Origin: Streptomyces sp.
Lineage (GTDB): Bacteria > Actinomycetota > Actinomycetes > Streptomycetales > Streptomycetaceae
Assembly: GCA_013362785.1 (NCBI GenBank)
Contig: JABFVM010000035.1
Location: forward strand, 102,485-166,484
Length of the DNA: 64,000 nt
Direction of reading: 5' to 3'
The notes under the pieces were generated by a model. It did no database searches. It was not told the origin of the DNA and was given only the letters and a program-made list of their open reading frames with translations. Below, in pieces: positions 34,416-44,118 of the stretch (position 1 is its first letter; each line of letters opens with the position of its first letter). Made by a program: the position numbers and the translations under genes.

Positions 34416-34787
34416 ATGAACATCTTCCTGTGGATCGTGCAGGCCGTACTGGCCGTCATGTTCGCCGTGGCCGGTGTCACGAAATTCACCCAGCCCAAGG
34501 ACAAGCTCGTCGAGAAGCTGCCCTGGGTGGCCGACTTCTCACCCGGCACCGTCCGCTTCATCGGCGTCGTCGAGTTCGCCGGCGCCTTGGGGCTGCTCCT
34601 GCCCGGGGCTACCGGCATCGCCACCGTTCTGACGCCCCTGGCCGCGGTCGGCCTCGGCATAACGATGCTGCTGGCCGCGTCCTACCACGCCCGCAAGAAG
34701 GAATTCCCCGCGATCGGCTTCACCGCCGTCCTGCTGATCCTCGCCGCGCTGGTCGCCTGGGGCCGCTTCGGCCCGTACAGCATCTGA
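34416..34787 (+). CDS. DoxX-like membrane protein
   Basis: A 123-residue protein with four membrane segments: IFLWIVQAVLAVMFAVAGVT, FIGVVEFAGALGLLLPG, VLTPLAAVGLGITMLLAA and AIGFTAVLLILAALVAWG. The start KFTQPKDKLVEKLPWVADF is typical of the DoxX-like family. No enzymatic role is established for this subgroup. It precedes an NAD(P)-binding gene in the same direction. Confidence 0.85.
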   Translation: MNIFLWIVQAVLAVMFAVAGVTKFTQPKDKLVEKLPWVADFSPGTVRFIGVVEFAGALGLLLPGATGIATVLTPLAAVGLGITMLLAASYHARKKEFPAIGFTAVLLILAALVAWGRFGPYSI

Positions 34788-34866
34788 ACCCACCATCCCC
34801 CAACTTCCCCGGATCGGGGCCCGGTTCACCACCGGCCACCGCGCCCCATCGGCAGGAGTCACCCTC

Positions 34867-35505
34867 ATGCATGTCACCGTCTTCGGCGCCACCGGCGGCA
34901 TCGGCCGCCATGTCGTACGCCAGCTGCTTGACGAAGGTCACCAGGTCACCGTCCTGGTCCGGAGTCCGGCCAAACTCGCGATCACTCACCCCGCCCTCAC
35001 CATCCTCACCGGCTCACTGTCCGACCGGGCAGCCGTCGAGCAGGCCGTCACCGGCGCGGACGCGGTCATCAGCGCCCTCGGCCCCTCCATGAAACGGTCC
35101 GTCACCGGCACCCCACTGACCGACGGGGCCCACATCATCGTGGCTGCGACGCGCGAGCAGAAGGTGGACCGCTTCATCGGGCTGGCCACTCCGTCCCTGG
35201 CCGACCCGCAGGACAAGCCGCACTGGAAGCACAAGGTGCTGCCTGTCATGGCCCGCCTCATGTTCCCGAACGCGCTGATCGAACTGAGGGGCATGACCGA
35301 GGCCGTCACCGACTCCGACCTCGACTACACCATCGCCCGGATCACCAATCCCACCAACAAGCCCGCCACCGGCCACGTCCGCTCCGGCTTCCTCGGGCAC
35401 GACCGTGTCGGCTCCGTAATGTCCCGCGAGGACATCGCCGCCTTCCTCGTCTCCCAGCTCACCGACACCCGATACCGGCGGGCCATGCCCGCCATCAGCA
35501 ACTGA
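34867..35505 (+). CDS. NAD(P)H-binding protein (NmrA/SDR_a5-like)
   Basis: A 212-residue Rossmann protein from ATG 34867. It starts MHVTVFGATGGIGRHVVRQL and continues VLVRSPAKLA, an NADP-type pattern. The C-terminal part reads LDYTIARITNPTNKPATGHV and ISREDIAAFLV-like VMSREDIAAFLVSQL, usual for flavin-reductase-like atypical SDRs. It lies downstream of the DoxX gene with an 79-bp gap. Confidence 0.85.
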   Translation: MHVTVFGATGGIGRHVVRQLLDEGHQVTVLVRSPAKLAITHPALTILTGSLSDRAAVEQAVTGADAVISALGPSMKRSVTGTPLTDGAHIIVAATREQKVDRFIGLATPSLADPQDKPHWKHKVLPVMARLMFPNALIELRGMTEAVTDSDLDYTIARITNPTNKPATGHVRSGFLGHDRVGSVMSREDIAAFLVSQLTDTRYRRAMPAISN

Positions 35506-35645
35506 CCCCACCCGCCCGGCGTGACCGGCCGCCTCGCCCGACCGGAACCGCCCCGGCACCCGTTTCGAGGCACGCTGCGGAACTCGGCAAGGATCACACA
35601 ATGGTTGGGGGCACCGCCTTCTACCGTCGACGGAATCGGGTGGAT

Positions 35646-35735
35646 GTCGTCCCTGCGCGGGCGGGGGTAGCTCCATCGTGATGCAGCTCGACTCGTCGAT
35701 CCGGAGGTCGTCCCCGCGCCCGCGGGGATAGCTCG
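35646..35735 (+). CRISPR. Two-repeat type I-E CRISPR remnant
   Basis: Two 29-nt repeats, 35646-35674 and 35707-35735, flank a 32-nt spacer (35675-35706). The second, GTCGTCCCCGCGCCCGCGGG then GATAGCTCG, closely follows the type I-E pattern with its CCCCGC/GCGGGG stem; the first differs at several positions. Repeat and spacer lengths are exactly those of type I-E. No third repeat, leader or cas gene is visible within the window. Confidence 0.75.
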
Positions 35736-35736
35736 C

Positions 35737-35820
35737 GCATCACCAATGCCGAGTGGGTCCGTTTGGAGCCGCGCTTGCCGGTGCAGGGTCAGCGCGGCGG
35801 CCGGTGGAACAATCACCTCA
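35737..35820 (+). pseudogene. IS5-type transposase N-terminal fragment
   Basis: The frame ITNAEWVRLEPRLPVQGQRG then GRWNNHL is the start region of an IS5-family transposase (usually T-D-x-E-W-x-x-L-x-P-L-L-P). It lies directly after the CRISPR remnant and is cut by the dispersed repeat at 35821. Confidence 0.7.
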
Positions 35821-35926
35821 GGGGTGAGCCGTGCCGACAGCTCAGGGCACACCACCGGCGGCACGATCATCCGCACGCCACGCGGGCGGCGTCCGGATGG
35901 TCGTGCGCCCTTCACTCAGGTGCGCG
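35821..35926. repeat. Dispersed 106-bp repeat, copy B
   Basis: Second copy of the sequence at 24372-24478, same orientation, with the long hairpin whose arms are GCACGATCATCCGCACGCC and GGCGTCCGGATGGTCGTGC (17 of 19 positions pair, one G-T). It abuts an IS5 fragment on the left and ends 18 bp before the purU stop on the right. Confidence 0.85.
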
Positions 35927-35943
35927 TCTGGCCGAGTCTGTCG

Positions 35944-36795
35944 TCAGCGCAGCACCACCGTGCGCCTCCCCTGGACGAACACCCGGCCCTCGCAGTGCCA
36001 GCGGACCGCTCGGGCGAGGGCCGCCGACTCCGCGTCGCGGCCGATGGCGGCCAGGTCATCGGCGGTGTGGCTGTGGTCGACGTCGATGACCTCCTGGGCG
36101 ATGATCGGACCCTCGTCGAGGTCGGCGGTGACGTAGTGGGCGGTCGCGCCGACGAGCTTGACGCCGCGGTCGTAAGCCTGGTGGTAGGGCTTGGCCCCCT
36201 TGAAGCTCGGCAGGAACGAGTGGTGGATGTTGATCACCCGGCCGGCCAGCCGGGTGCACAGGTCGTCGGAGAGCACCTGCATATAGCGGGCCAGCACGAC
36301 CAGGTCGACGTCGAACGAGTCGACCAGCTCCAGGAGCCGGGCCTCGGCCTCGGGTTTGGTGGCGGCGGTGACCGGCACATGGAAGAACGGGATCTCGTGC
36401 CAGGCGACCAGCGCCTCGTGGTCACGGTGGTTCGAGACGACCGCGACCACGTCGATGGGAAGGTCGCCGCTGCGGGCACGGAAGAGCAGGTCGTTGAGGC
36501 AGTGACCGTAGCGGGACACCATGATCAGAACGCGGGGCCGGCTGCCGGCCGGTTCCAGGTGCCAGCGCATGGCGAACGGCGCGGCCACGGCGGCGAAGTC
36601 ACGGCGCAGCACCTCGGTGGTGTTCTCGCCGCCCGGGGTCGCGAACCGCACCCGCATGTAGAAGTGGCGGTCGCCGAACTGCTGGTTGTCGATGATGTCG
36701 CTGCCGTGCTCGACCAGGAACCGTGAGACGGCGTGGACGATGCCGGGCGCCTCGGGGCAGTCGAGGGTCAGTACGTGCTCGACCGGCGCTCCCAT
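35944..36795 (-). CDS. purU: Formyltetrahydrofolate deformylase
   Basis: A 283-residue enzyme. ATG 36795 overlaps the soxG stop (TGATG). Residues 1-85 form the ACT domain (LTLDCPEAPGIVHAVSRFLV) and the rest the formyltransferase-like domain with INIHHSFLPSFKGAKPYHQA, holding the conserved His and the later DLDEGPIIAQEV. It hydrolyses 10-formyl-THF to formate and THF. As the last gene of the sarcosine oxidase operon it would drain one-carbon units made when sarcosine's methyl group is transferred to folate. Confidence 0.9.
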   Translation of the reverse strand: MGAPVEHVLTLDCPEAPGIVHAVSRFLVEHGSDIIDNQQFGDRHFYMRVRFATPGGENTTEVLRRDFAAVAAPFAMRWHLEPAGSRPRVLIMVSRYGHCLNDLLFRARSGDLPIDVVAVVSNHRDHEALVAWHEIPFFHVPVTAATKPEAEARLLELVDSFDVDLVVLARYMQVLSDDLCTRLAGRVINIHHSFLPSFKGAKPYHQAYDRGVKLVGATAHYVTADLDEGPIIAQEVIDVDHSHTADDLAAIGRDAESAALARAVRWHCEGRVFVQGRRTVVLR

Positions 36796-37409
36796 CACGC
36801 CACCTCCGGGCCGCGGTACTCGCTCATCGCGTCGATGAGCCAGCGGGCCAGGTAGTCCGCGAACGAGGAGCGCGGGAACAGCCGGTACGTCGGTGCGTCG
36901 TCGGCCTGCCAGAGCAGTACGGCGATGGGGCCCACCGTGGTCGACACCGCCCGGCCGGGGCCGAAGACCCGGGGATGCAGGTCCAGCGGGCACCCCTTCT
37001 CCAGCACCTGCCGGGCGGCCGGGCCGGTCAGCTCCAGCGTGGTGCGGTTGGCCGAGACGTCCACGACGGAGCCGGGGTCCGCGCCGAGCGCCTCCCGCAA
37101 CTCGGCGGCCACGGCGGTCCCTTCGGCCTGGGACACCACGAGCCATTCGTCGGGTCCGAGCCAGAGGACCGTGTGCGGGCCGGCCGTCGTGGTGTCGCCG
37201 CACTGGAGCGGAAGCGGTGCGCCCAGGGTCTTCTCGATGCGGCCGGCCGCCTCGGACCCGGGGGCGACCCGCAGGTCGACCATGGTGAGGAACGGCCACT
37301 CGGTCAGCGTGACGCCGCGGGCGCCGGTGACCGTGGCGGCGCGCATCCGCTCCGCCAGGTGCGCCAACGGGCTCACCCGTGCGTCGATCGTCAGCTCAGG
37401 CTCAGCCAT
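36795..37409 (-). CDS. soxG: Sarcosine oxidase, gamma subunit
   Basis: A 204-residue subunit from ATG 37409, overlapping soxA by 8 bases. It is GcvT-like in fold: [54 protein letters not shown] and a final [20 protein letters not shown], the standard SoxG pattern. It is a structural subunit of the heterotetramer. Followed directly by purU. Confidence 0.9.
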   Translation of the reverse strand: MAEPELTIDARVSPLAHLAERMRAATVTGARGVTLTEWPFLTMVDLRVAPGSEAAGRIEKTLGAPLPLQCGDTTTAGPHTVLWLGPDEWLVVSQAEGTAVAAELREALGADPGSVVDVSANRTTLELTGPAARQVLEKGCPLDLHPRVFGPGRAVSTTVGPIAVLLWQADDAPTYRLFPRSSFADYLARWLIDAMSEYRGPEVA

Positions 37410-40242
37410 CGCGCTTGGTCCCTTCGGGGTCGTACAGGACGAAGTCGGTCACCTCGACGGGCACCAGGTCTTCGCCCACCGGGGCGAGCAGGGTCTGGCC
37501 CTTGCGTGCCTGCCCGTCGGCGATGAGCGCGAGGGCGAACGGGCGGCCGAGGGCGGGGCTGTGGTAGCTGGAGGTGACGTGCCCGAGCATCGGCACGGGC
37601 GCGGTTTCCAAGTCGACGTCCGGCGCGACGAGTTGGGCGCCCTCGGGCAGCCGGGTCGTGCCGTCGCTCGGCAGCAGGCCGACCAGTTGCTTGCGGTCGG
37701 TGCGGGCGGTGTCGGCGCGGGAGTAGGACCGCTTGCCGATGAAGTCCTTCTGCTTGGAGACCACCCAGGACATGCCCGCGTCCTGCGGGGTGACGGTGCC
37801 GTCGGTGTCCTGGCCGACGATGATGTACCCCTTCTCGGCCCGCAGGACGTGCATGGTCTCGGTGCCGTACGGGGTGATGCCGTACGGCTGCCCGGCCGCG
37901 TACACCTGCTCCCAGACGGACAGGCCGTACCAGGCGGAGACGTTGATCTCGTAGGCGAGTTCGCCGGAGAAGGAGATCCGGCAGATGCGGGCCGGGATGC
38001 CGGAGGCCAGGGTCGTCTCGCGGAAGGCCATGAAGGGGAACGCCTCGGCGGACAGGTCGACATCGGGCGCGAGCTGGGCGACGACCTCGCGCGACTTCGG
38101 ACCGACGACGGCGATCGTCGTCCACTGCTCGGTCACCGAGGTGCAGTGGACGTCGAGTTCGGGCCACTCGGTCTGCAGCCACTCCTCCAGCCAGTCCAGG
38201 ACTCCGGCGGCACCGCCGGTAGTGGTGGTCATGAAGTAGCGGTTGTCGTCGAGGCGGAGGGTGACACCGTCGTCGAAGATCATGCCGTCGGGCTTGCACA
38301 TGACGCCGTAGCGGGCCATGCCGGGCTTGAGCTTCTTGAACGCGTTGGTGTAGACGCGGTTGAGGAACTCGCCGGCGTCCGCGCCCCAGATCTCGATCTT
38401 GCCCAGGGTGGAGGCGTCCATGAAGGCCACGCCCTCACGGGCCGCACGGCACTCACGGGCCACGGCGGTGTCCATGTCCTCACCGGGCCGGGGGTAATAC
38501 CAGGGGCGCTTCCACTGCCCGGCGTCCTCGAACTCGGCGCCGTGCGCCACATGCCAGCTGTGAATGGAGGTGGTGCGTTCCGGGTCGAACAGTTCGCCGC
38601 GCTCCCGTCCGGCCAGGGCGGCGAAGGCGATCGGTGTGTAGGGCGCCCGGTAGGCCGTGGTGCCGATCTCGCCCAGAGAGCCGCCGAGGGCCTCGGCGAT
38701 GACACCGATGGCGTTGACGCCGGACGTCTTGCCCTGGTCGTTGGCGGTGCCGAGCGAGGTGTAGCGCTTGACGTGCTCGACGCCGCGCATGCCGGCGCCG
38801 GTGGAGCGCCAGACGTCGGCGACGGTGACGTCGCGCTGGTGGTCGACGAAGTGGGTGTCCCAGGTGGCGGGTTCGCCGTCCGGGCCGGGGACCAGCCACA
38901 GGGCTCGCGTGGGGCCGGCCGCGAGCCGCGCGGCCTCGGACGGTACGGCGACCGGGAACCCGGCCTCCGTCGCGGCCAGCGCACCCGCCCGCGCCCCCTC
39001 GGACAGGCAGCCATCCAGGTCGTACGTCCCGCGCGCCGCACCGACGACCTGCTGGTTCCGTACGGTCCCGGCGGGGACGAAGGCGACCAGGTCCTCGTCC
39101 CAGCGCAGCGGCCCCTGGCGCTGGCTGTGCAGGTGCACCACCGGGCTCCAGCCGCCCGAGACGGCGAGCAGGTCGCAGTCGAAGGACTGCGGGGAGCCGG
39201 TGAGTCGGCCCTCCGCGTCGAGGGCCTGGACGGTGACGCCGGTCAGCCGGGCCTCGCCCGTGGTGTCGACCACCGTGCTGCCCGTCAGCACCCGCACCCC
39301 GGTCGCCTCGGCGACCTCGGCCGCCCGCTGGGACAGTTCGGGGCGCGCGTCCACGACGGCGGCGATGTCGATTCCGGCGGCGTGCAGATCGGTGACGGTG
39401 TCGTAGGCGCTGTCGTTGGTCGTGCTCACCACGGCCCGTGAACCCGGCGCCACGGCATACCGGTTGAGGTACGTCCGCACAGCACCGGCGAGCATCACGC
39501 CAGGCCGGTCGTTGCCGGCGAAGACCAGCGGACGCTCGTGCGCGCCGGTCGCGAGGACCACCTGGCGGGCGCGGATGTGCCACAGCCGCTGGCGCGAGAC
39601 GCCCTCGGGGGCGGCGGCTCCGAGGTGATCGGTGCGCCGTTGGAGGGCCAGCACGTAGTTGTCGTCGTACGACCCGAAGGCCGTGGTGCGGTGCAGTACG
39701 ACGACCTCGGGGGCGGCGTCGAGCGCGGTGCGGATCTCCTCGACCCACTCCGTGTCGGAGAGCAGCGAACCGCCGGGCTCCGGCCGGTCGTCGACGAGGA
39801 TCACCCGGGCGCCGGAACCGGCGGCAGCGGCGGCGGCCGCGAGGCCGGCGGGTCCGGCGCCGACGACCAGGACGTCGGTGTGCGCGTACTTCTTGTCGTA
39901 GACGGCGGGGTCGGGGGTCGGGTCGAGCCGGCCCATCCCGGACAGCGTGGTGGCGGACAGGCCGTCGTGGAGCTCCACGGTGGTCGCCGGGAGCATGCCC
40001 TCCGAGCATGAACCGCCCAGCTGCACCAGGGCGTTGGGCTCCTCGGCCCCGGCGGCGACGATGCCGCGCGGGCGGCCGCGGTAGAGCGACGGGGCGACCT
40101 CGACGAGACCGTTCGCGAGCATCGCCGAGGCGACGGTGTCGCCGGGGTGCCCGGTCAGCTCCCGTCCGTCGACGGTGAACCGCAGCACGGTGCCGCGGTC
40201 GATACGGCCACCCTGGGGGAGCCGGAAGTGCTGGTCGGTCAT
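37402..40242 (-). CDS. soxA: Sarcosine oxidase, alpha subunit
   Basis: A 946-residue subunit from ATG 40242, of the usual family length. Residues 1-110 form a 2Fe-2S-type fold without cluster cysteines ([20 protein letters not shown]). A pyridine nucleotide-disulfide oxidoreductase domain follows ([20 protein letters not shown], then [20 protein letters not shown]), binding NAD in known enzymes. The C-terminal 370 residues form a GcvT-like folate-binding domain. The enzyme oxidises sarcosine to glycine, hydrogen peroxide and, with THF, methylene-THF. Overlaps soxD and soxG. Confidence 0.95.
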   Translation of the reverse strand: MTDQHFRLPQGGRIDRGTVLRFTVDGRELTGHPGDTVASAMLANGLVEVAPSLYRGRPRGIVAAGAEEPNALVQLGGSCSEGMLPATTVELHDGLSATTLSGMGRLDPTPDPAVYDKKYAHTDVLVVGAGPAGLAAAAAAAGSGARVILVDDRPEPGGSLLSDTEWVEEIRTALDAAPEVVVLHRTTAFGSYDDNYVLALQRRTDHLGAAAPEGVSRQRLWHIRARQVVLATGAHERPLVFAGNDRPGVMLAGAVRTYLNRYAVAPGSRAVVSTTNDSAYDTVTDLHAAGIDIAAVVDARPELSQRAAEVAEATGVRVLTGSTVVDTTGEARLTGVTVQALDAEGRLTGSPQSFDCDLLAVSGGWSPVVHLHSQRQGPLRWDEDLVAFVPAGTVRNQQVVGAARGTYDLDGCLSEGARAGALAATEAGFPVAVPSEAARLAAGPTRALWLVPGPDGEPATWDTHFVDHQRDVTVADVWRSTGAGMRGVEHVKRYTSLGTANDQGKTSGVNAIGVIAEALGGSLGEIGTTAYRAPYTPIAFAALAGRERGELFDPERTTSIHSWHVAHGAEFEDAGQWKRPWYYPRPGEDMDTAVARECRAAREGVAFMDASTLGKIEIWGADAGEFLNRVYTNAFKKLKPGMARYGVMCKPDGMIFDDGVTLRLDDNRYFMTTTTGGAAGVLDWLEEWLQTEWPELDVHCTSVTEQWTTIAVVGPKSREVVAQLAPDVDLSAEAFPFMAFRETTLASGIPARICRISFSGELAYEINVSAWYGLSVWEQVYAAGQPYGITPYGTETMHVLRAEKGYIIVGQDTDGTVTPQDAGMSWVVSKQKDFIGKRSYSRADTARTDRKQLVGLLPSDGTTRLPEGAQLVAPDVDLETAPVPMLGHVTSSYHSPALGRPFALALIADGQARKGQTLLAPVGEDLVPVEVTDFVLYDPEGTKRDG

Positions 40243-40520
40243 CGGTGCCCTCCGGGGCGTTGCTCGTCGAGCCGGTAGGAGGCGAGCACCTCATGGGTGG
40301 CGGTGTCGCGCAGGACGTTGAACCAGCGGCGGCAGCCGGTGCCGTGCATCCACCGCTCGGCGAAGGGGCCCTTGGGGTTGTCGCGGTAGAAGACGTACTC
40401 GGCCCACTGCTCGTCGGTGAGGTCGGCGGGGGTCTCGGGGTAGGGGACGTGGGCCTGTCCGCCGTAGTGGTACTCGGTCTCGTCGCGAGGACCGCACCAT
40501 GGGCAGGTGATCAGCAGCAC
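40239..40520 (-). CDS. soxD: Sarcosine oxidase, delta subunit
   Basis: A 93-residue subunit from ATG 40520. It starts [20 protein letters not shown], with the CPWC zinc motif, and includes [20 protein letters not shown], giving further Cys and His ligands. It ends inside the soxA start (ATGA overlap). It is a zinc-binding structural subunit. A 35-bp gap separates it from soxB. Confidence 0.95.
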   Translation of the reverse strand: MLLITCPWCGPRDETEYHYGGQAHVPYPETPADLTDEQWAEYVFYRDNPKGPFAERWMHGTGCRRWFNVLRDTATHEVLASYRLDEQRPGGHR

Positions 40521-40555
40521 GGTGTCCTTCTCTCAGGCTGTCTCTCGGCGGGCTT

Positions 40556-41776
40556 TCAGTGGGCTACGGCTGCCGCGCCGTGTTCGTCGATCAGCGCGCC
40601 CGTCCTGAAGCGGTCGAGGGCGAAGGGGGCGTTCAGCGGATGCGGTTCGCCGGTGGCGATGGTGTGCGCGAAGGTCCAGCCGGCGGCCGGGGTGGCCTTG
40701 AAACCGCCCGTTCCCCAGCCGCAGTTGACGTACAGGTTCTCCACCGGGGTGGCGCCGATGATCGGGGAGGCGTCCGGACTGACGTCCACGATGCCGCCCC
40801 AGGTGCGCAGCACGTGCGCCCGCGCGAAGACGGGGAACAGCTCGACGGCGGCGGCCATCTGCTGCTCGATGACATGGAAGGAGCCGCGCTGCCCGTAGCC
40901 GTTGTAGGAGTCGACGCCCGCGCCCATCACCAGCTCGCCCTTGTGGGCCTGGGAGACGTAGACGTGTACGTGGTTCGACATGACGACGGTGGGGTGCACC
41001 GGCTCGTGCAGTTCGGAGACCAGGGCCTGCAGGGGGTGCGACTGCACCGGCAGCCGTACGCCCGCCCGCTCGGCCAGCACGCTGCTGTGCCCGGCGGCGG
41101 CCAGACCGACCCGGCCGGCGTGGATGCGGCCCCGGTTGGTCTCGACGCCCACGACGCGGTCGCCGTCCTTGAGGAAGCCGGTGACCTCGCAGCCCTGGAT
41201 CAGGTCGACGCCCAGTTCGTCGGCGCGGCGGGCCAGCGCCCAGGCGACGTGGTCGTGCTTGGCGATGCCGGCCCGGGGCTGGAAGGTGCCGCCGAGGACC
41301 GGGTATCGGGTGCGGGAGGAGACGTTGAGGATGGGGCAGATGTTGGCGATCTCGTCCGGCTCCAGCCACTCGGCGTCGACGCCGTTGAGCTTGTTGGCGT
41401 TGACGCGGCGTACGCCCTCGCGGACGTCCTGGAGGGTGTGCGCGAGGTTGAGGACGCCGCGCTGGCTGAACAGGAAGTCGTAGTCCAGTTCCTCGGGGAG
41501 CTGCTCCCACAGCTTGAGGGCGTGTTCGTAGATCGCCGCGCTCTCGTCCCAGAGGTAGTTGGAGCGGATGATCGTGGTGTTGCGGGCCATGTTGCCGCCG
41601 GCCAGCCAGCCCTTCTCCAGGACGGCGACGTTGGTGATGCCGTGGTTCTTGGCGAGGTAGTAGGCGGTGGCCAGGCCGTGGCCGCCCGCGCCGACGATGA
41701 CGACGTCGTACGAGGAGCGCGGCTCGGGGTTGCGCCAGAGGAAGTCCGGGTGCTCCGGCAGCGGCTCGGTGGTCAT
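40556..41776 (-). CDS. soxB: Sarcosine oxidase, beta subunit
   Basis: A 406-residue subunit from ATG 41776, overlapping glyA by 4 bases. It shows the DAO-type FAD loop [20 protein letters not shown], and [13 protein letters not shown], where a His binds FMN covalently in characterised enzymes. [20 protein letters not shown] near the end is the FAD-binding closing motif. It carries out sarcosine oxidation. Confidence 0.95.
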   Translation of the reverse strand: MTTEPLPEHPDFLWRNPEPRSSYDVVIVGAGGHGLATAYYLAKNHGITNVAVLEKGWLAGGNMARNTTIIRSNYLWDESAAIYEHALKLWEQLPEELDYDFLFSQRGVLNLAHTLQDVREGVRRVNANKLNGVDAEWLEPDEIANICPILNVSSRTRYPVLGGTFQPRAGIAKHDHVAWALARRADELGVDLIQGCEVTGFLKDGDRVVGVETNRGRIHAGRVGLAAAGHSSVLAERAGVRLPVQSHPLQALVSELHEPVHPTVVMSNHVHVYVSQAHKGELVMGAGVDSYNGYGQRGSFHVIEQQMAAAVELFPVFARAHVLRTWGGIVDVSPDASPIIGATPVENLYVNCGWGTGGFKATPAAGWTFAHTIATGEPHPLNAPFALDRFRTGALIDEHGAAAVAH

Positions 41777-43077
41777 GCCGCGTCTCCGTTCAGGTGGGGG
41801 TAGAGCGGGAAGGCGGAGGCCAGCTTCTCGACGCGGGCGCGCAGTTCGTCGTCGGGCCGTTCGCCCTTGAGGGCCTCGGCGATGATGTCGGCGACCTCCC
41901 GGAACTCCGCCTCGCCGAAGCCGCGGGTGGCCAGGGCGGGGGTGCCGATCCGCAGCCCCGACGACACCATCGGCGGGCGCGGGTCGAAGGGCACCGCGTT
42001 GCGGTTGACGGTGATGCCGATGCGGTGCAGCCGGTCCTCGGCCTGCTGTCCGTCGAGCGCGGACCCGCGCAGGTCGACCAGGACGAGGTGGACCTGGGTA
42101 CCGCCGGTCAGGACGGTGATCCCGGCCTCGGCCACGTCGTCGGCCAGCAGCCGCCCGGCGAGGATCTTCGCGCCCTGCAACGTGCGCTGCTGACGCTCCC
42201 TGAACTCCTCCCCCGCCGCCACCTTGAACGCCACCGCCTTCGCCGCGATGACATGCTCCAGCGGGCCGCCCTGCTGCCCCGGGAACACCGCGGAGTTGAT
42301 CTTCTTGGCGAGGTCGGCGCGGCTGAGGATGACGCCGCCGCGCGGGCCGCCGAGGGTCTTGTGGGTGGTCGTCGTGACGACGTCGGCGTACGGCACCGGG
42401 CTCGGGTGCAGGCCCGCGGCCACCAGGCCGGCGAAGTGCGCCATGTCCACCATCAGGTAGGCGCCGACCGCGTCGGCGATCCGCCGGAACTCCGCGAAGT
42501 CCAGCTGCCGGGGGTAGGCGGACCAGCCCGCGACGATCATCTTCGGCCGGTGGGCGAGGGCGAGCTGCTCGACCTCGTCCATGTCGATGCGCATGTCGGA
42601 CTCGCGCACGTGGTACGGCACGACGTTGTACAGCTTGCCGGAGTAGTTGATGCGCATGCCGTGCGTCAGATGACCGCCGTGCGCCAGGTCCAGGCCGAGG
42701 ATCGTGTCGCCGGGCTGGAGCAGCGCGAACATCGCCGCCGCGTTGGCCTGGGCGCCCGAGTGCGGCTGTACGTTCGCGGCCTCGGCGCCGAACAGCTCCT
42801 TCACCCGGGAGATGGCCAACTGCTCGACGACGTCGACGTGTTCGCAGCCGCCGTAGTAGCGGCGGCCCGGGTAGCCCTCGGCGTACTTGTTCGTCAGGAC
42901 CGAGCCCTGGGCCTCCATCACGGCGGCCGGGGCGAAGTTCTCCGAGGCGATCATCTCCAGCGTGGACTGCTGACGGTGCAGCTCGGCGTCCACGGCGGCG
43001 GCGACGTCCGGGTCGATCCTGCTGAGCGGGAGGGTGAGAGGGGAGGCGAGTGTGCTGGTCGACGGGTTGGTTGCCAT
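41773..43077 (-). CDS. glyA: Serine hydroxymethyltransferase
   Basis: A 434-residue enzyme from ATG 43077. Motifs include [35 protein letters not shown], and the PLP Lys in [15 protein letters not shown]. It interconverts glycine and serine with methylene-THF. As the first gene of the sox operon it should be a dedicated catabolic copy, joining glycine and methylene-THF from sarcosine into serine. Transcribed divergently from the GntR gene at 43174. Confidence 0.95.
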   Translation of the reverse strand: MATNPSTSTLASPLTLPLSRIDPDVAAAVDAELHRQQSTLEMIASENFAPAAVMEAQGSVLTNKYAEGYPGRRYYGGCEHVDVVEQLAISRVKELFGAEAANVQPHSGAQANAAAMFALLQPGDTILGLDLAHGGHLTHGMRINYSGKLYNVVPYHVRESDMRIDMDEVEQLALAHRPKMIVAGWSAYPRQLDFAEFRRIADAVGAYLMVDMAHFAGLVAAGLHPSPVPYADVVTTTTHKTLGGPRGGVILSRADLAKKINSAVFPGQQGGPLEHVIAAKAVAFKVAAGEEFRERQQRTLQGAKILAGRLLADDVAEAGITVLTGGTQVHLVLVDLRGSALDGQQAEDRLHRIGITVNRNAVPFDPRPPMVSSGLRIGTPALATRGFGEAEFREVADIIAEALKGERPDDELRARVEKLASAFPLYPHLNGDAA

Positions 43078-43111
43078 CTGTGCACCATCCTGAGAGCCAA
43101 CTAATGAGCAA

Positions 43112-43123
43112 CTGATATATCAG
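43112..43123. promoter_or_regulatory. Palindromic operator CTGATATATCAG
   Basis: A perfect 12-bp palindrome in the 96-bp gap between glyA (start 43077) and the divergent GntR gene (start 43174). AT-rich in a very GC-rich setting. It is the likely site of the GntR protein, acting on both promoters. Confidence 0.7.
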
Positions 43124-43173
43124 ACTGCTGCGGTACGGTATGGGAGCTCGCCGCACAGGTCAAGGGGGCGTCC

Positions 43174-43839
43174 ATGCAGCAAACGGTGACCGAGCCCGGG
43201 GGCGAGGATCTGTCCCTCGCCGAGCGTGCCTACCGCGCCATCCGCGACCGGCTCGTCATGCTCGAAATCCGCCCGGGCTCCCCGATCAACGAGGAGCAGC
43301 TGGCCCAGTCCCTCGGCGTCGGGCGCACACCGGTGCGCGAGGCGCTCAAGCGGCTCCAGTACGAGCGGCTGATCACGACCTATCCCCGGCGCGGCACGTT
43401 CGCCACCGAGGTCAACATCACGGACCTGGCCCATATCTCCGAGGTGCGCCAGGAACTGGAGCCGCTGGCCGCCGCCCAGGCCGCGCGGCGCGCCACGGTC
43501 GCTGACCGGGCGAACCTGACCGCCCTGCGGCGGGAGCTGGAGAGCGCGCATTCCGGCCGGCAGGCCGCCGCCGAGCTCATGCACCTGGACCTACAGGTGC
43601 ACCGCGCCGTCTACGCCGCGGCGCACAACCCGTACCTGGAGGACACCCTCGTCCGCCACGACAACCTGGCCACCCGCATCTGGTGCCTGTTCATCGACCG
43701 GCTGTCCGACATGGCCGGCCATGTCGAGCAGCACGGACCGTTGATCGAGGCGATCGTCGCCGGTGAACCGGACAAGGCGGCACAGCTCGCCCGCGGGCAT
43801 GTCGAGGGTTTCGAGCGGGCCATTCGCGGGGCCATCTGA
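43174..43839 (+). CDS. GntR-family regulator (FCD type) of the sarcosine operon
   Basis: A 221-residue regulator from ATG 43174, with AAGGGGG upstream. The HTH reads EEQLAQSLGVGRTPVREALK. The FCD domain keeps metal-type ligands (HLDLQVHRAVYAAAHN, later EQHGPLIEAI and GHVEGF). It is divergent from glyA-sox-purU with a palindrome between, so it is the likely operon regulator, with a sarcosine-pathway compound as ligand by inference. Confidence 0.9.
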   Translation: MQQTVTEPGGEDLSLAERAYRAIRDRLVMLEIRPGSPINEEQLAQSLGVGRTPVREALKRLQYERLITTYPRRGTFATEVNITDLAHISEVRQELEPLAAAQAARRATVADRANLTALRRELESAHSGRQAAAELMHLDLQVHRAVYAAAHNPYLEDTLVRHDNLATRIWCLFIDRLSDMAGHVEQHGPLIEAIVAGEPDKAAQLARGHVEGFERAIRGAI

Positions 43840-43873
43840 GGTGCGGTCCGGCCGGCAGTGAGTCCGTGCGGGA

Positions 43874-44023
43874 CTAGCGCCCGCGCCTGCTCCTGCGCCT
43901 GCTCCGCACCCAACCGGTTCCGAGGACGACCACGGCGGCCACGGACACGAGGATCGCTCCCAGGACCACCGTCACCCCGGCCGAAACCACGATGATCACC
44001 CACCAGGGCCCCTCGGATTCCAC
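43874..44023 (-). CDS. Small membrane protein with basic tail
   Basis: A 49-residue frame from GTG 44023, preceded by GGGGGT. It has a hydrophobic core, WWVIIVVSAGVTVVLGAILV then AAVVVLGTGW, and ends VRSRRRSRRGR. This is probably one or two membrane passes with a cytoplasmic basic tail. No family known to me. It lies between the sox regulator and the fusion regulator. Confidence 0.5.
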   Translation of the reverse strand: MESEGPWWVIIVVSAGVTVVLGAILVSVAAVVVLGTGWVRSRRRSRRGR

Positions 44024-44072
44024 AGCACCCCCAGAACGGATCACAAGTACCGGGCAAGACGCCGGCCTCCGG

Positions 44073-44108
44073 GGACTGGTTCCAGGACTGGTTCCAGGAC
44101 TGGTTCCA
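44073..44108. repeat. 12-bp tandem repeat, three units
   Basis: GGACTGGTTCCA is repeated three times without gaps, just after the stop of the fusion regulator gene (44119) on its downstream side. Confidence 0.9.
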
Positions 44109-44118
44109 GGGGCGGGCG

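Noticed and set aside
35325..35915. Minus-strand frame with IPAGAGTTSG-like peptide
   Set aside because: That peptide is the typical false translation of type I-E CRISPR repeats; the frame covers the array and an IS fragment.
41794..43104. Plus-strand frame opposite glyA
   Set aside because: Gly/Val-rich antisense shadow; the minus frame is an unmistakable serine hydroxymethyltransferase.
43078..43173. Glycine riboswitch before the sarcosine operon
   Set aside because: The gap is under 100 bp and shows only a palindrome; there is no space or motif for a glycine aptamer.
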